DNA from: Pegea sp. RAD2-039
Lineage: Eukaryota > Chordata > Thaliacea > Salpida > Salpidae
Direction: 5' to 3'
Length of the DNA: 64,000 bases
Assembly (NCBI GenBank): GCA_034620365.1
Contig: JAQGEQ010000316.1
Coordinates: 124,001 to 188,000 of the forward strand
The translations under genes were made by a program, and so were the position numbers. The notes beneath the pieces are model-generated. The model ran no database searches, was not told where the DNA came from, and worked only from the letters and a program-made list of their open reading frames with translations. Position 1 is the stretch's first letter. Each line of letters opens with the position of its first letter. This document shows positions 62,801 to 64,000 of the stretch, in pieces.

Positions 62801-64000
62801 TAACATAATGCAGTTGTTATTTTCGACAAGCGGATTGTGTTTTTCTTTTGGTTCATTCATCGGTGTTTAGTCAGCAGCCCTGACTCACGCTGTGAAAACT
62901 TTAAACGCTATTTGACAGGTGTTGTTATAAGGTTCTCATTCCCATCTAGTATTTGGCAAATAGTAATAATTTAGCTTCAAGCAAGTTGAATATTAGCAAG
63001 TACATTTATGTTATTTTTTGATGGTTTAATATTTTTAAACTCGTTTCGACTGACAACATCACAACACATTCCACGACAGACATACATGGCTTTTATGACG
63101 TTATTACCCGCTATGGATTCTGTTTAACTTGTTTCTACCATGACGATATGTTTAGGTGAGGCTTGAGGTGAAAATATTGAAATTAGTGAATTTTGAAACT
63201 GTTTGAAGGTTATAATGGGAAAGATTTACAACATATAAGCTGTGCTTATTCCAAAATTAAAATATTGAGTACTCACCTTAACATTAAACTTGATAACTAT
63301 ATAAATTAAAAGCTTGGTTAACAAGTAATTGTTTGTTTTTATAATCTTTAGCTTTGAAGCTTTTTTTAAATAAGATATCAATAAATACCTGGAAACTACA
63401 AGCTTTAAAATTAGATAACTTTCAAATTTTAGCTGCTCACTTAAAAGTAGTTGAACATTTGCAAAAGATAATTGCATTTGAAGTACATTTAGCTACCTAG
63501 ATCCAGCTTCTGAAAACTTAGAAAACAAAGCTGACTTATTTTAAAAACTTCCAGTATTGGTTTGAGACTACATCAATTATTTGAAAAATTAAATACCGGT
63601 GTTTCTTTATTTAGCTTTATTAAAGAAAATATCATGGGTTAAATACAAATTCGATTATCTATTAGATGAAATCATAAAATATTTATTTTTTTAAATAAGT
63701 CTAACACTAATTGATTAATAAAAAGCTAAATTTTATCAGATTGAACAAACATTTTTTTTCATTGAAAAATTGTTATTTTGTTTTGTGCTGCAAAATATAT
63801 CGAGAGTTTTCAAATCAGTTTTTTAATGAGAACAAATTCAAATAATGCATTTCTATAATACCACAATGTTCCATGCATGAATGAATGTGTAGTTATAGAG
63901 GAAAATGTGTCAATTAGTCATATTTGGATGTTGAGAAAATTCAGCATTGATAAGCAACATTGGGCATCAAAGAAGGAAAAAAACTAAAGCTTGCAGTTTG
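59897..64000. other. 3' flank of the FGF gene, mostly empty
   Basis: No confident gene. A candidate signal-peptide exon lies at 60676-60799. A short tandem array of about four aataagataac units lies at 61572-61618. A GC-richer island at about 61.88-62.42 kb has no coherent long frame and may be a repeat. The rest is AT-rich. Confidence 0.45.
60676..60799 (+). other. possible signal-peptide exon
   Basis: ATG at 60676 opens a 41-codon frame that starts MIIFYTTACMAVISVVFG, a good hydrophobic signal-peptide core, followed by an acidic then Lys/Thr-rich stretch with one Cys. It ends at a GTTAGT donor after 60799, a donor form also used in the MTMR and TBL2 genes. The next exon is not clear: an AG at about 60928 would continue only 12 codons in phase 1 before a stop. 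Confidence 0.22.

Overview
This is a eukaryotic, animal nuclear window. It is AT-rich (I estimate about 70% A+T, not counted), its protein genes have GT-AG introns, and it holds nuclear-type tRNA genes and tRNA-derived SINEs. A fibroblast growth factor gene marks it as metazoan. I cannot name the species. AT-richness, introns of about 50 nt in tightly packed housekeeping genes, very long introns in a developmental gene, and polypyrimidine-AG sites just before start codons would suit a lineage with spliced-leader trans-splicing (for example flatworm, chaetognath, appendicularian or hydrozoan). That is inference.

Layout. 1-2.5 kb: AT-rich, no gene seen. 2.5-6.5 kb (+): a single-exon LAS1 homologue (pre-rRNA ITS2 processing), then, after 143 nt, a 14-exon NDUFS2 (complex I 49 kDa subunit). 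7.6-9.2 kb: tRNA-Pro(CGG) and tRNA-Pro(AGG) on the minus strand and tRNA-Val(AAC) on the plus strand. 10.3-15.4 kb (-): a catalytically dead myotubularin of the MTMR10/11/12 family, reconstructed here from 18 exons, in a GC-richer block full of perfect TGACGTCA palindromes, many inside its ~50-nt introns. 18.5-22.4 kb (+): UQCC2, MRPS6 and TBL2 in tight head-to-tail order, which looks like an operon. 22.4-47 kb: a gene desert of almost 25 kb with at least three tRNA-derived elements, a 42-nt inverted repeat and several GC-richer islands. 47.1-59.9 kb (+): a three-exon FGF ligand gene spanning 12.8 kb, with an unusually long N-terminal part. 59.9-64 kb: no confident gene; one possible signal-peptide exon.

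The recognised housekeeping genes mostly serve mitochondria (NDUFS2 in complex I, UQCC2 in complex III assembly, MRPS6 in the mitoribosome), with ER-anchored TBL2 and nucleolar LAS1. The MTMR pseudophosphatase and the FGF are single genes with their own surroundings.

Most promising for follow-up: the FGF with a buried hydrophobic segment and a ~50-residue Lys/Arg tract; the palindrome-bearing introns of the MTMR gene; the modular SINE family; and a few unassigned open frames in the FGF introns and flanks.
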